NCBI GenBank assembly: GCA_034178815.1
Contig: JAXFQS010000165.1
Coordinates: forward strand, 1-27,662
DNA from: JAXFQS01 sp034178815
Lineage (GTDB): Bacteria > Verrucomicrobiota > Kiritimatiellia > RFP12 > DVOR01
Length of the DNA stretch: 27,662 bases
Direction of reading: 5' to 3'
Shown: positions 16,115 through 25,882 of the stretch, piece by piece
Layout: each line of letters begins with the position of its first letter
Numbering within the stretch: the first letter of the stretch is position 1
Program-made: the position numbers and the translations under genes
The notes under the pieces: model-generated
What the model saw: only the letters and a program-made list of their open reading frames with translations
Database searches by the model: none
Told to the model about the DNA's origin: nothing

Positions 16115-18937
16115 ATGGGCGAGATTCTGATTACCGGCGCCCGCCAGCACAATCTTCAAGGCGTCGATGTTCGCATCCCCCGGAACGCGCTGACCGTGGT
16201 CACTGGGCTGAGCGGCTCGGGCAAATCGTCGCTGGCGTTCGACACGCTCTACGCTGAGGGTCAGCGGCGTTATGTCGAGAGTCTTTCCGCCTATGCCCGG
16301 CAGTTCCTCGACCAGATGCCCAAGCCTGATGTCGAACGCATCGAGGGGCTCAGTCCCGCCATCGCCATCGAGCAGCGCACCACCAGCGGGAACCCCCGCT
16401 CCATCGTTGCGACCGTCACCGAGATTCACGACTACCTGCGTCTGCTCTATGGCACAGTCGCCCACGCGCATTGCCCTGAGTGCGGCCGGCCCGTGGCCGC
16501 CCAGTCGGCCGAAAGCATCGTCGAGACGCTCCTCGCGCTCCCCGAGGGAACCCGTCTGATTCTGCTTGCCCCGCTCGTGCGCGGCCGCAAAGGGCGCCAC
16601 GAAGAGGTGCTCGCCAATCTCGCCCGCCAAGGCTTTTCCCGCGCCCGCATCGACGGCCAGATTTGCCTGCTGGAGGAGGCACCGGAACTGGAGAAGACGA
16701 AGAACCACTCCATCGAGGCGGTGGTCGACCGTCTGGTCATCTCCAGCGCGTGCCGCAGCCGGCTGACGGACTCCGTCGAACTGGCTTTGAAGGTAGGATC
16801 GGGTCTGCTCTATGCGTACGAAGAGGGGGCAAAGGAGCCAAGGATATTCTCCGAAAGGTTCGCATGTGCGCACTGCCGTCTTAGCTTCGAAGAACTCAAG
16901 CCGCGCAGTTTCTCCTTCAACTCCCCCTACGGTGCCTGCCCGACCTGCTCCGGCCTAGGCGCGCTGCTGGTCTTCGACGAGAACCTGGTGGTGCCCGACC
17001 CGACCCTGCCGCTGAGAGAGTGCATCCACCCGTGGCGCCGCGCGGGCCACCACGCCATCGTCTACTACAACTATCTGCTAGCGGAAATTGCCCGCCAGAA
17101 CGGGGTCGACCTGGATACCCCCTTCAACCGTCTGGACGCCTCCTTCCGCCACCAGTTGATGCACGGCTTCAAGAAAAACCTGGTGCTCGACTGGCGCAAG
17201 GAAGACCGCCCCTTCGAGGGCGTCCTGCCCCATCTCAAGCGCCGCTACGAAGAGGCCGAGACCGAAGAGGCGAGGGAACGCTTGGCCCCCTATCTCGCCC
17301 GCCGCCGCTGCCCAGACTGCCAAGGAGCCAGACTCAGACCCGAGTCCCGAGCGGCCCGCGTGGCGGGCAGGACAATCGTCGAAGTTATGCACCTGCGGGT
17401 TCGGGAATTGGTTCCTTTCCTCGACTCCCTGCCCGAGCGCCTCGCCCCCTCCGAGGCGGCAATGGTGGCGGATGTGGTCAAAGAGTTGCGCCGCCGGAGC
17501 CGCTTCCTGCTGGATGTGGGATTGGACTACCTCTCGCTGGATCGCGAGAGCGCGACCCTCTCGGGAGGAGAAATGCAGCGGATCCGCCTAGCGACCCAAA
17601 TCGGGTCAGGCCTGACAGGCGTCCTGTATGTGCTGGACGAACCAACCATCGGCCTCCATCCGCGCGACAACGAGCGATTGATAGCAACCTTGCGGGAACT
17701 CCAGCGCCGGGGAAACACCCTAGTCGTCGTGGAGCACGACGAGGAGATGATTCGCGGCGCCGACTGGCTGATAGACCTAGGGCCGGGAGCCGGACGGCTG
17801 GGCGGACGGGTGGTCTTCCAAGGCCCGCCGGGGGAACTTTCCCGGGCGACGGAGTCGCGCACGGCAGACTACCTTCTGGGCCGTTGCCGAGTACCCGTGC
17901 CGCCGGTGCGCGTCAAGCCGGGGAAGCGGTGGCTGCGCCTGACAGGGGCGCGGGAAAACAATCTGCAGGATGTGTCGGTGGCCATTCCCCTGGGGCTTCT
18001 GGTCTGCGTGACGGGGGTGAGCGGTTCGGGCAAGTCGACCCTGGTGGAGGACATTCTCTGCCGCGCACTGGCGCAGAAGTTGAACCGCTCGAAAGCCGAG
18101 CCGGGGCGCTACCGGAGCCTTTCCGGGGTGGCGCATCTCGACAAACTGGTGGAGATCGACCAGTCGCCGATTGGGCGGACTCCGCGGTCGAATCCGGTCA
18201 CATACATTGGCGCCTTTTCGGCAATTCGCGAGTTGTTTGCGCTGACTCCGGCGGCCAAGGCGAGGGGCTATGCGCCGGGACGATTCTCCTTCAATGTTAA
18301 AGGCGGTCGGTGCGAGGCGTGCCAAGGCGACGGGGTGCGGCGGCTTGAGATGAACTTCCTGCCGGATGTGACGGTGCCCTGCGAGGTTTGCCAGGGGGCG
18401 CGCTACAACCAGGAGACGCTGCAGGTGCGCTACAAGGGCAAAACCATTGCGGAGGTGCTGGAGATGACGGTCGGCGAGGCGGTGGAGTTTTTCTCGGCGA
18501 TTCCTTCGCTCTGCGCGAAACTCCGCACGCTGGAGGAGGTGGGGCTTGGGTACATCAAACTCGGGCAGTCGTCCACGACGCTCTCGGGGGGTGAGGCTCA
18601 GCGGGTCAAATTGGCGGCCGAGTTGTCGAAGCGTGCGACGGGCAAGACAATCTATTTTCTCGACGAGCCGACGACGGGGTTGCACTTTGCCGATGTGCAC
18701 CGTCTACTGGAACTGTTGCTCAAACTCCGCGCCGGGGGCAACACGGTCATCGTCATCGAACACAACCTCGATGTCGCCAAGTCCGCCGACTGGATCATTG
18801 ATATGGGCCCCGGCGGTGGCGACCAGGGCGGGCGGGTCGTCTGCGCCGGGCCGCCTGAGCAGATTGCGGCTTGCCCCGACTCCGCGACCGGGGCCTATCT
18901 CAAGCCGCTTCTGGCGCGCGACCGCGCCGATTCCTAG
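16115..18937 (+). CDS. uvrA: excinuclease ABC subunit A
   Basis: 940 residues, the same length class as E. coli UvrA. It is the damage-recognition ATPase of nucleotide excision repair. The first ATPase has Walker A GLSGSGKSS at residues 31-39, and the second has GVSGSGKST at 634-642. Two ABC signatures (LSGGE) and both Walker B regions (VLYVLDEPTIGLHPRD, IYFLDEPTTGLHFAD) are present. The zinc modules are C251-x2-C254-x20-C275-x2-C278 and C733-x2-C736-x19-C756-x2-C759. ATG 16115 has only a weak GAG in front. uvrA is the last gene before the 300-base non-coding stretch. The region from about 17500 to 18720 is G/T-ending, flanked by C-ending codons. No LexA-type box can be claimed. Confidence 0.98.
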   Translation: MGEILITGARQHNLQGVDVRIPRNALTVVTGLSGSGKSSLAFDTLYAEGQRRYVESLSAYARQFLDQMPKPDVERIEGLSPAIAIEQRTTSGNPRSIVATVTEIHDYLRLLYGTVAHAHCPECGRPVAAQSAESIVETLLALPEGTRLILLAPLVRGRKGRHEEVLANLARQGFSRARIDGQICLLEEAPELEKTKNHSIEAVVDRLVISSACRSRLTDSVELALKVGSGLLYAYEEGAKEPRIFSERFACAHCRLSFEELKPRSFSFNSPYGACPTCSGLGALLVFDENLVVPDPTLPLRECIHPWRRAGHHAIVYYNYLLAEIARQNGVDLDTPFNRLDASFRHQLMHGFKKNLVLDWRKEDRPFEGVLPHLKRRYEEAETEEARERLAPYLARRRCPDCQGARLRPESRAARVAGRTIVEVMHLRVRELVPFLDSLPERLAPSEAAMVADVVKELRRRSRFLLDVGLDYLSLDRESATLSGGEMQRIRLATQIGSGLTGVLYVLDEPTIGLHPRDNERLIATLRELQRRGNTLVVVEHDEEMIRGADWLIDLGPGAGRLGGRVVFQGPPGELSRATESRTADYLLGRCRVPVPPVRVKPGKRWLRLTGARENNLQDVSVAIPLGLLVCVTGVSGSGKSTLVEDILCRALAQKLNRSKAEPGRYRSLSGVAHLDKLVEIDQSPIGRTPRSNPVTYIGAFSAIRELFALTPAAKARGYAPGRFSFNVKGGRCEACQGDGVRRLEMNFLPDVTVPCEVCQGARYNQETLQVRYKGKTIAEVLEMTVGEAVEFFSAIPSLCAKLRTLEEVGLGYIKLGQSSTTLSGGEAQRVKLAAELSKRATGKTIYFLDEPTTGLHFADVHRLLELLLKLRAGGNTVIVIEHNLDVAKSADWIIDMGPGGGDQGGRVVCAGPPEQIAACPDSATGAYLKPLLARDRADS

Positions 18938-18977
18938 TAGCCATCGCCTCTGTGTCCTGCTTGGGAGCGCCTCCTTC

Positions 18978-19046
18978 AGGTGCCCGGGAATTGCCCCGAA
19001 AGGTGCCCGTGCGCGGGGGGCGGAGGTTGCCACCTGATGCGCACCC
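18978..19046 (+). repeat. three AGGT-type boxes at exact 23-base spacing
   Basis: AGGTGCCCG at 18978-18986 and again at 19001-19009 is followed by AGGTTGCCACCT at 19024-19035, so box starts are 23 bases apart twice. The third box has AGGT/ACCT arms. TGCCCGGG (18981-18988) and CCCGGGCA (19044-19051) form an 8-base inverted repeat enclosing the set. The array ends about 30 bases before the -35 box of P3 and starts about 40 bases after uvrA. It could be an operator array, the end of a terminator, or chance in GC-rich DNA. The sequence before it (18938-18977) shows nothing further. Confidence 0.45.
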
Positions 19047-19074
19047 GGGCATTTCGCTGGGGCGGCATATTGGG
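19007..19074 (+). repeat. second copy of the block shared with the cmk promoter region
   Basis: CCGTGCGCGGG at 19007-19017, GGGGGGCGGAGGTTG at 19015-19029 and GGGGCGG-x4-TTGGG at 19059-19074 match, in order, the blocks at 10631-10679. The first block also holds the small hairpin CCCG-TGCG-CGGG. Both copies end close to a promoter, so a shared regulator or a small dispersed repeat family is possible. Confidence 0.45.
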
Positions 19075-19075
19075 C

Positions 19076-19104
19076 TTGCAATCCGCGAAGTGATGGAATA
19101 TAAT
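19076..19104 (+). promoter_or_regulatory. sigma70-type promoter P3 (giant exported protein unit)
   Basis: TTGCAA at 19076-19081 and a perfect TATAAT at 19099-19104 are 17 bases apart. Transcription should start near 19111, leaving a leader of about 125 bases before ATG 19238. It is the third TATAAT box in the window, and all three lie in non-coding gaps. Confidence 0.72.
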
Positions 19105-19111
19105 TCCTGAA

Positions 19112-19237
19112 CTGTTGTTCGCACACGCAATGCCGGCCGCGACCAGTCGAGCACCCGTCGGATGGGGAAAGTCCGCCGGGGGCGACAAGTTGAGCGCCGG
19201 AACCGAGGCATCGTCCCTTTTGCCGGAGAAAGTCCAC
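19112..19237 (+). other. 5' leader of the giant gene, possibly structured
   Basis: CCGGC-C-GC (19133-19140) can pair with GCGCCGG (19194-19200) to give a 7-pair stem with one bulged C. Inside it, GTCG (19157-19160) can pair with CGAC (19183-19186), or alternatively CGGAT (19159-19163) with GTCCG (19171-19175); these two are mutually exclusive. No known riboswitch class is recognisable. The leader is also open in frame with the giant gene (ATG 19130), but the signal peptide begins at ATG 19238 behind GGAGAA (19225-19230). Confidence 0.3.
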
Positions 19238-22200
19238 ATGGCGCCTATCGTTTCGATTGCCTGCTGCATCCTCGCCGCAGGCCTGGCTCTCGCGTCCCAG
19301 ACGCCCGACCTCGTCCAGCCCTATACGCTCCAGTCCGCCGCCGAAAAGGCCATCGAGCAGAAGGGGAAACTCCCCTCCAAGACCCTCTTCGAAGCCGCCC
19401 TCGCCGCCGACTGGTGCGGAGACAAGGAGAAGTCCCGCAACATTCTCGGCTACCTCCTCCAGTGCGACCCCTCCGCCAACGACTACACCCGGCGCGCCCT
19501 CATCCGCCTGATTCGCTCCGCCGGCACCCCCGCACGCTACGCCCGCTATCTTACCGCCGCGCCGCGCAATGGCGATACGCTCGCCCTCGGCCTCGAACTC
19601 CTTGAAAACCTCGGCGAAAACGGCCTCAAGCGCGACTACGCCGCCCTCTTCGAAATTCTCCTCGACGCCTACCCCAACGGCCCCGAGTCCGCCCAGATTT
19701 TCCGCCACTTATTCGACCATTTCGACCGCCGCCGTTACCTCGAAACCGCCGACCTCAACCCCATCCTCCAGACCCTCGCCACCCGCAAAACCTGGCAAGA
19801 GACGGCCCCCGCCCTCGACTTCCTCGACCTATGCGCCAGACGCCAAGTCTCCCGCACCCGCCTCCACACCATTCTCCTCTCCAGACCCGACATCTTCCTC
19901 ACCACCACCCTCAGCGACTACCTCCTCTCCGACAACACCATTCCCCCAAAAGAAGCCCTCGCACTCCTCAAAAAACGCCTCCAGCACAACGCCATCCTCC
20001 CCAAAGACATCGACAGGTTCACCCGCCAGTACCAGGCACGCTACCAAAACGCCCTCACCAACGAATGGAAGACCCTCCTGGCCGAAGTCCAAGCCGGAAA
20101 ATACGCCAAGCCCACCCGCGACTGCCCCCTCCAGAAGACCGCGCAAATGTGGGAACTCCAACACCGCAAGTGGGGCCAATACAAGTCCGACGCCGAACGC
20201 CAGACCGCCATCCTCCAAGCCTTCGACGGCCTCCGGCCCCAAGACATCAGCCTGTACGACAACTTCGCTTGGCTCTGCGACAGACTTGCCGAATTCGACG
20301 AGAAAAACCCTGAACTCAAAGGCAAATACCCCTTCCAACTCCTCGAACGCATCCTCTTCAACCCCTGCTGGCGCAACATCGACACCTGGCGCCTCAGCCA
20401 CTACTTCCGCGCCGCCGACCGCGCTAACCGCCTCGACGCCGCCGTCCAAACCATCGACGCCACCCTGTCGCGCCTGACCGACGGCTCCCCGAAAGCCAGC
20501 CCCGCCTTCGCCTCCCGCCTAGCCGCCGCCCTCCTCTATGTCTCCACCGGCACGAATCCCTGGGACAAATACTACCAGGAGCCCGGGCTCGATAAAAACC
20601 AGATCGTGCGCCCCAAAAACCCCAAGAGAGACATCCTCCTGCGCAACCTCGAATGGCTCCCGCGCTTCGCCAAGCAACTCCCCCCAGAACTCATCACCAT
20701 CCCCGGACTTTGGGGCATGGATGTCAACCAATGCTACCACATCCTGAACCACCGCAAGGACAAAGACTTCCCCCAAGACCAGATCGCCCTCGGCAAGCAG
20801 GCAGACCAACTCGTCGCCCTCAACACCTACCTTCTCGCCCAAGGCGCCGTCTTCTACGAAACCCTGGGCGGCAAGCGCCTCCCCTCCCAGATTCCCGCCG
20901 AACGCATCACACCCGAGACCGGCCTCGGTGCCTACTCCCCCTACTACATCGCGGCCTCCGCCTGGCGCGAACCAATGTACCCGCCTGCCGCCATCAAACT
21001 CGCCGAAACCCTCCTGTCGCTCAAAGCGCCCGAACTGGCCTATTTGCTCATCGTGCGCAACCTCGAAGGCGCCCGCGAGAAGCACGACCGCCTGCAGCAA
21101 CTCCTGACCGAAGCCGCTGAACAGATGCCCGGGCTCTATCCCGTCAAGAAGGGTGATGCCGCCTATCCCATCTATGTCGCGGCCGAGGCCTACGCCCGGA
21201 ACAACCCTGAACGCGCCTGGCAACTCTTGAACGCCAACCGCAAGGCCTTTGACGCCAATCCCCTGCGCTTCCCCCCCTCTTTCACCCTCTGGGCTTTGGA
21301 CCAGTACCGTAAAGTCAGGGGCACCGCCGATGCTTTGCGCAACAAGGCGTGGGAACATATCGAACGCCTTTTGCAGAACGAAAATGCCTTGACGCCGGAG
21401 GTGGCGGCGGGGCTCTTTCTGTTGCGTGCTCGGATTGCGGAGGATCGTCTCCAGTACGACCAGGCGCACGCGGGGTACCAGGCGTTGCGGGCGAACAATC
21501 GCTACAAGGGGACGCGTGCGGCGCGTCAGGCGATGTTCCGCGATGTGGATCTTCTGCTGCAGATGGGTGCGGCGGATTCGGCTTCTCAGATTGCCGAGCA
21601 GTGGTGCGCGATGCCCGAACCCGATGTCCGCGCCTATGGCCACTACATCTTGGCGAAGGTGGCTTTCGCGAACCAGGATTTCGACCAGACGCGGGTCGAA
21701 CTCGATAAGGTCTTCAGTCTCGATTTCACGCACGCCGAAGCGCGGCTGTTGCAGGGCGAATGGAAGTTGGCGACGAACTACGAGGTGGACGATCCGCAGG
21801 TTTTGCTGGGGGATCTTTCAGACCGTTCGACGATTCGGCCGGGTTCGCCTCTGACGGTCTCGATCCAAGATAGGAATCTCTCGGTCGCGGGGGGCGGTTC
21901 GTCGATTCCGGTTATCCTAGAGACTTCGGCGGGGAAAGACCGGGAGCGGCTGCTGCTCTACCCGGGAACGCGCGATCCGTCGCTTTTCCGCGGCTCGATC
22001 GACACGGTTGCGGGGGTTGCGAAGGCGGGCAACGGGACGGTCGAACTGGTGGGCGACGACACGCTCAGTTATCGGGTCGATCCGGAGTTTCTCAAGGCTA
22101 GGGGTCTGGCCGAGTCTGCCGCCAAGCGGCTCGCGGTGGTGGACGATGCAACGCTGGGCGTCAACGAGCGGAGCCAGGCGAAGCATCTCAAGCCGGGGCT

Positions 22201-25200
22201 GCCGGTGCGGATTCGGGTGACGGATCGGGATTGTTCGTCTTCGGCCGGCGCGCAGCGTGTGAAGGTGTCGCTTTCGACGACTTCGGGCGACCGGCTTTCC
22301 GCCGAACTCAAGGAGACTTCGGCTGGTTCGGGGGTCTTCGAGGGCTCCGTGCGCACGGCTCTGCCGCCGCCTAGGGCGTACGCCTCGGATTCGGCTGCGG
22401 GGATGGGGCCTGAGGATTTGATTTCGACTGGGCGCAACCGTCCGTGGGAGTCGCTTGCCGACGGTAAGAAGCCCAAATCGGTGGGTGTCGACACGATGGG
22501 GTCGTACGAAGTCTCCTCCGCCTCCGTCGCCCTCGTCGCGCCCGAGACCGTGGTTTCCGTCCGCCTCTGGGGCGAACTCTTTGGGGAGGAGTCTCTGATG
22601 GGTGCCTTCCCGCGCGAAGAGGCTTCCCGGCGCCAGGGCATCCGCTGCTACGCGCTCGCCTCTCAGGCTCGCTCGAAGGCCGACTTCCTGCGCGAATTGG
22701 TCACACGCTCGGTCGTCCCCGCGCCCGCCAAAACCTGGGGCGTCACGCGCGACAAAGGGCCCTACCTCCGCCACCTCCTGCGCGGAACCGTCTGCGTCCC
22801 GGAGACCCAGACCCTCAAACTCCGCTTCCGTCCCACGCAGCCTGATACCAAGGAGCCGAACAACAACCTGCGTTGGCTCGTAGCCACTTTGTATGTAGAT
22901 GGCGTGCCCGTTCTCGGCAATGTTCCCCAGTGGGACATTGGCTACAAACGCAAGGCCCACGAGGTCACCCTCACCGCCGGCTGCCACGACCTCGAACTCT
23001 ACGCCACGCACCTCGAACGCGCCTGCGACTCCTTCGAAGTCTGCATCGAGCAGGACGACGGCTCTCTCGCCCCACTCCCGCCCGAATGGCTCGACCCCGC
23101 CAAGAACCCCGCCCTCGCCGAACACCTCTCCGACAAGTGCGACATCCAGCGCACCCCCGAAGGCTTCACCGCCAAATTCCTCCGTCCACGCCGCCTGCGC
23201 GCCCTCCGCTGGGAGTTCCTCGACTTCAACGGCAAATCCCTCTCCGCGCGCAAACTCACCCTCCTCGACAAGGCCGGCAAGACCATCGTCCCCTCCGCGC
23301 GCGACTACACCCAGGCCCTCGGCAACTCCACCCTGGAGGTCGCCCCCGGCGACCGCATCACCGTCGCCTACGAAGACCAGAACACCACCTCCGGTAAAAC
23401 CCGCGTCCTCGAAAAACGCCTCTCCACCGCCTTCGCCGACGGCATCATCGAATTCCTCAGCGAGCAAATCGCCGAGGACGACTACGGCCACACCTCCACC
23501 CGCTACCACAAAGCCTACCGCGTCGCCCCCGGCGATACCCTCGTCGTGCGCATTACCGACCCCGACCTCGACCTCTCGCCAGACCAAGACACCATCCCCC
23601 TCACACTCGTCACCCAAAGCGGCGCCAAACTCCAGATTGAAGCCAAAGAACCCATCTCCCTCAACGAAGAGAGTGGCGACCAGACTGTCTCGCCCGCCAA
23701 CGCCGGCCGCTTCATCGCACTCGTCCGCACCGCCCCCAAGAAGCCAGGCGACACCTCCGCACCGCCCGAAGACACCCTTCCGCTCGCCCCCGGCGACACC
23801 ATCGCCGCCTCCTACCGCGACGAAGACAATACCAAGCCCGGCGTCCCGATAGACCGCACCGCCCGCATCGGTACCATCCCCAAAACCGAAGTCACCATAC
23901 ACCTCGCCGACACCGCCCTCACCCGCATTCCGGACAAATCCCCTGAAGCCCAGACCCGCCTCAGTGCCCTGCGCCGCAGAGGCGAAACTACCCGCGCCGA
24001 CCTCGTCTGGAAAGACCACCTCTCCGCCCGCTTCCGCCAATCCGACACCCCCGCCAAAATCACCCCACACATCCTCCTTCCGGTCACCGTCCGCGCCCCG
24101 GCCTTGGCACGAAACGCCGGCTCCACCATCATGCTCCGCGTCACCACCAAACGCGAACTCGACGCCGCCACTGCCGCAGGAGGCCACCCCGAATACACCT
24201 TCCTTCCCATCGGATTGGGCTCCACCCCCCGCATCGAAGGCATCAAGTTCGCCGGCCTGAGCGAAAAGCGCCTCGCGGACGGCGAGTTGCCCGACACCTT
24301 CAGCGGCGCCCTGCCGATCTACTGTTCGCAACTCGAAGAGCAGCAGGCCCAGGCCGAAGAAGTCATTCCCGACGACTCCGCCCTCGCCCCCGTGCGCCTC
24401 AAGCCTACCGATCTGCTCCTTGTGCAGGCAATCGACGAGGAGGGCGCTGTGCTCGCCCAGGCCCAGGCGCAAATCGCCACTACGGCCTGGATTGGTCTGA
24501 CAGACCCCTCTGGAGAGGCTCAGAACGCCACCGTGCACCTAGGCGAGCCGCTCCGCATCCGTGTGTACGATCCCGACCGGGATGTGTCCGACGAGCAGGA
24601 TGAAATCAATGTTGAGGCGAAGACTTCGCAAGGCATCTCCACGACCGTCCGGCTCCGCGAAACGATGGCGCACAGTGGCATCTTTACGGCCACGCTCATC
24701 CCCGCGCTGGAGACCAACCAGGTCGAGAATCTCCAGTCAATCAAGGCGGGATACGGCCAGACGATTGACTTTTCCTACGCCGACGAGGTGGTCTCGGAGG
24801 GGGATGCGCCGGGCGTTCGGACGGTGCGGGCGCATATCCTTCCCGGCTCCGACGGGGGCGTGCGGGCCTACTCAAAGCGTTTCCGCGATTCGGATCAGGC
24901 GGTGCTGGTTCAGTTCCGTCTTGCCGAGTGTCTTTTCGAGATGGCCAAGGACAGCCGTAAACTCGGCGCGTACGAGAAGTCGGCGGCCGCGATTGCCGAC
25001 GGCCGGGCCATTTTGGAGGCTGCTCTGCGGGACTATCCCGACACGCGCCACGCGGCGGAAGGTGCCTTTCTTTTGGCCAATCTCTACGAACAACTTGCCG
25101 AGGAGTCCCGGCAGGATCGTCTGCGCCGGGAGAAGGAGGGCGAGGATCTTTCCAAGGTTCCCGATGCGGCGGCGCCGCTCTTCCGCGAGGCGGTTGCGCG

Positions 25201-25825
25201 CTTTTCTTCGATTCTCTCGGCGTGGCCGGAAGGGGAGTGTGCCGCGCGTAGCCAGTACCATAAGGCGCTCTGTCTGGAGCGTCTGGGGGATTTCCAGCAC
25301 GCGGCCGAGGAGTATGTCAAGATGACCTATCTGTTCCCCGACTCTCCGCAGGTCGGCGATGCGTCCGTGCGGCTCGCATCCTATTACTACACCAAACTCA
25401 AGCGCTACGACATTGCTGCGAAGATCTACGCCTCCTTCCGCAACCGTTGCCCCGACCATCCCCAGGCCGCCAAAGCCCTCTTTATGTCCGGCCAATGCTT
25501 CGTCAAACGCGCCGAAGCCCTCGCCGAAGAGCGCGACGAGAAGGGCAACCCGCCGCCCCAAAACCTGATTGTCGACAACTACGCCGGCGCCATCGACAGT
25601 TTCGAGAGCCTGCTTGAGAACTACAAGGGTCATTCCGACAAAGACCTCCTCGCCCAGACCCTCTACTGGCTCGGCGATGCCTACTTCCGCATCCAGGACT
25701 ACGGCAAGGCCTACCTCAGCCTCAAGCGCTGCGCCTTCGAATACCCCGAATCCAAATGGGCTCGCTACGCCCGCGGCCTGCTCGCCACCGAAGCCAAGGC
25801 CTTCGAGCATGTTGTCAACGACTGA
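19238..25825 (+). CDS. giant exported protein with helical repeats, beta-sandwich modules and TPRs
   Basis: 2195 residues from ATG 19238, chosen because it gives a signal peptide (MAPIVSIACCILAAGLALAS) behind GGAGAA. Residues ~25-860 are helical repeats of TPR type (for example YDQAHAGYQALRAN and VRAYGHYILAKVAFANQDFDQ). Beta-sandwich modules follow at ~862-950, ~979-1100, ~1313-1410, ~1427-1555 and ~1765-1868. They share a strand like VRVTDRD/VRITDPDLD/IRVYDPDRD, then ET-x-SG-x-F-x-G/A and a closing GD-x-I-x-x-x-Y-x-DE. This resembles the Ig-like repeats of archaeal and bacterial surface-layer or adhesin proteins. Residues ~1101-1278 look like a PA14-type domain (LYVDGVPVLGN). The last ~310 residues are BamD/CpoB-like TPRs (AAEEYVKMTYLFPDSP). 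It should be outside the inner membrane; no C-terminal anchor is seen. Function unknown. Codon-ending preference switches four times within the gene. Confidence 0.9.
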   Translation: MAPIVSIACCILAAGLALASQTPDLVQPYTLQSAAEKAIEQKGKLPSKTLFEAALAADWCGDKEKSRNILGYLLQCDPSANDYTRRALIRLIRSAGTPARYARYLTAAPRNGDTLALGLELLENLGENGLKRDYAALFEILLDAYPNGPESAQIFRHLFDHFDRRRYLETADLNPILQTLATRKTWQETAPALDFLDLCARRQVSRTRLHTILLSRPDIFLTTTLSDYLLSDNTIPPKEALALLKKRLQHNAILPKDIDRFTRQYQARYQNALTNEWKTLLAEVQAGKYAKPTRDCPLQKTAQMWELQHRKWGQYKSDAERQTAILQAFDGLRPQDISLYDNFAWLCDRLAEFDEKNPELKGKYPFQLLERILFNPCWRNIDTWRLSHYFRAADRANRLDAAVQTIDATLSRLTDGSPKASPAFASRLAAALLYVSTGTNPWDKYYQEPGLDKNQIVRPKNPKRDILLRNLEWLPRFAKQLPPELITIPGLWGMDVNQCYHILNHRKDKDFPQDQIALGKQADQLVALNTYLLAQGAVFYETLGGKRLPSQIPAERITPETGLGAYSPYYIAASAWREPMYPPAAIKLAETLLSLKAPELAYLLIVRNLEGAREKHDRLQQLLTEAAEQMPGLYPVKKGDAAYPIYVAAEAYARNNPERAWQLLNANRKAFDANPLRFPPSFTLWALDQYRKVRGTADALRNKAWEHIERLLQNENALTPEVAAGLFLLRARIAEDRLQYDQAHAGYQALRANNRYKGTRAARQAMFRDVDLLLQMGAADSASQIAEQWCAMPEPDVRAYGHYILAKVAFANQDFDQTRVELDKVFSLDFTHAEARLLQGEWKLATNYEVDDPQVLLGDLSDRSTIRPGSPLTVSIQDRNLSVAGGGSSIPVILETSAGKDRERLLLYPGTRDPSLFRGSIDTVAGVAKAGNGTVELVGDDTLSYRVDPEFLKARGLAESAAKRLAVVDDATLGVNERSQAKHLKPGLPVRIRVTDRDCSSSAGAQRVKVSLSTTSGDRLSAELKETSAGSGVFEGSVRTALPPPRAYASDSAAGMGPEDLISTGRNRPWESLADGKKPKSVGVDTMGSYEVSSASVALVAPETVVSVRLWGELFGEESLMGAFPREEASRRQGIRCYALASQARSKADFLRELVTRSVVPAPAKTWGVTRDKGPYLRHLLRGTVCVPETQTLKLRFRPTQPDTKEPNNNLRWLVATLYVDGVPVLGNVPQWDIGYKRKAHEVTLTAGCHDLELYATHLERACDSFEVCIEQDDGSLAPLPPEWLDPAKNPALAEHLSDKCDIQRTPEGFTAKFLRPRRLRALRWEFLDFNGKSLSARKLTLLDKAGKTIVPSARDYTQALGNSTLEVAPGDRITVAYEDQNTTSGKTRVLEKRLSTAFADGIIEFLSEQIAEDDYGHTSTRYHKAYRVAPGDTLVVRITDPDLDLSPDQDTIPLTLVTQSGAKLQIEAKEPISLNEESGDQTVSPANAGRFIALVRTAPKKPGDTSAPPEDTLPLAPGDTIAASYRDEDNTKPGVPIDRTARIGTIPKTEVTIHLADTALTRIPDKSPEAQTRLSALRRRGETTRADLVWKDHLSARFRQSDTPAKITPHILLPVTVRAPALARNAGSTIMLRVTTKRELDAATAAGGHPEYTFLPIGLGSTPRIEGIKFAGLSEKRLADGELPDTFSGALPIYCSQLEEQQAQAEEVIPDDSALAPVRLKPTDLLLVQAIDEEGAVLAQAQAQIATTAWIGLTDPSGEAQNATVHLGEPLRIRVYDPDRDVSDEQDEINVEAKTSQGISTTVRLRETMAHSGIFTATLIPALETNQVENLQSIKAGYGQTIDFSYADEVVSEGDAPGVRTVRAHILPGSDGGVRAYSKRFRDSDQAVLVQFRLAECLFEMAKDSRKLGAYEKSAAAIADGRAILEAALRDYPDTRHAAEGAFLLANLYEQLAEESRQDRLRREKEGEDLSKVPDAAAPLFREAVARFSSILSAWPEGECAARSQYHKALCLERLGDFQHAAEEYVKMTYLFPDSPQVGDASVRLASYYYTKLKRYDIAAKIYASFRNRCPDHPQAAKALFMSGQCFVKRAEALAEERDEKGNPPPQNLIVDNYAGAIDSFESLLENYKGHSDKDLLAQTLYWLGDAYFRIQDYGKAYLSLKRCAFEYPESKWARYARGLLATEAKAFEHVVND

Positions 25826-25882
25826 CCCCCGCTCCTGCCCGAGAACCGACCCCAATCCCGCCCGAGACGCACCCCGACTCCT

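Noticed and set aside
19165..19175. GGGAAAGTCCG resembling a conserved part of RNase P RNA
   Set aside because: Only a short match; the other conserved segments of RNase P RNA and its length are absent.
19130..19237. Upstream in-frame extension of the giant gene from ATG 19130
   Set aside because: It would bury the clear signal peptide 36 residues inside the protein, and ATG 19238 has its own ribosome site.
21917..24538. An 873-codon open frame on the minus strand within the giant gene
   Set aside because: It is antisense to a coherent exported protein with signal peptide and repeats. The GC-rich codon habit removes stops on the opposite strand, and the translation is low-complexity Gly/Glu/Val without a domain or ribosome site.
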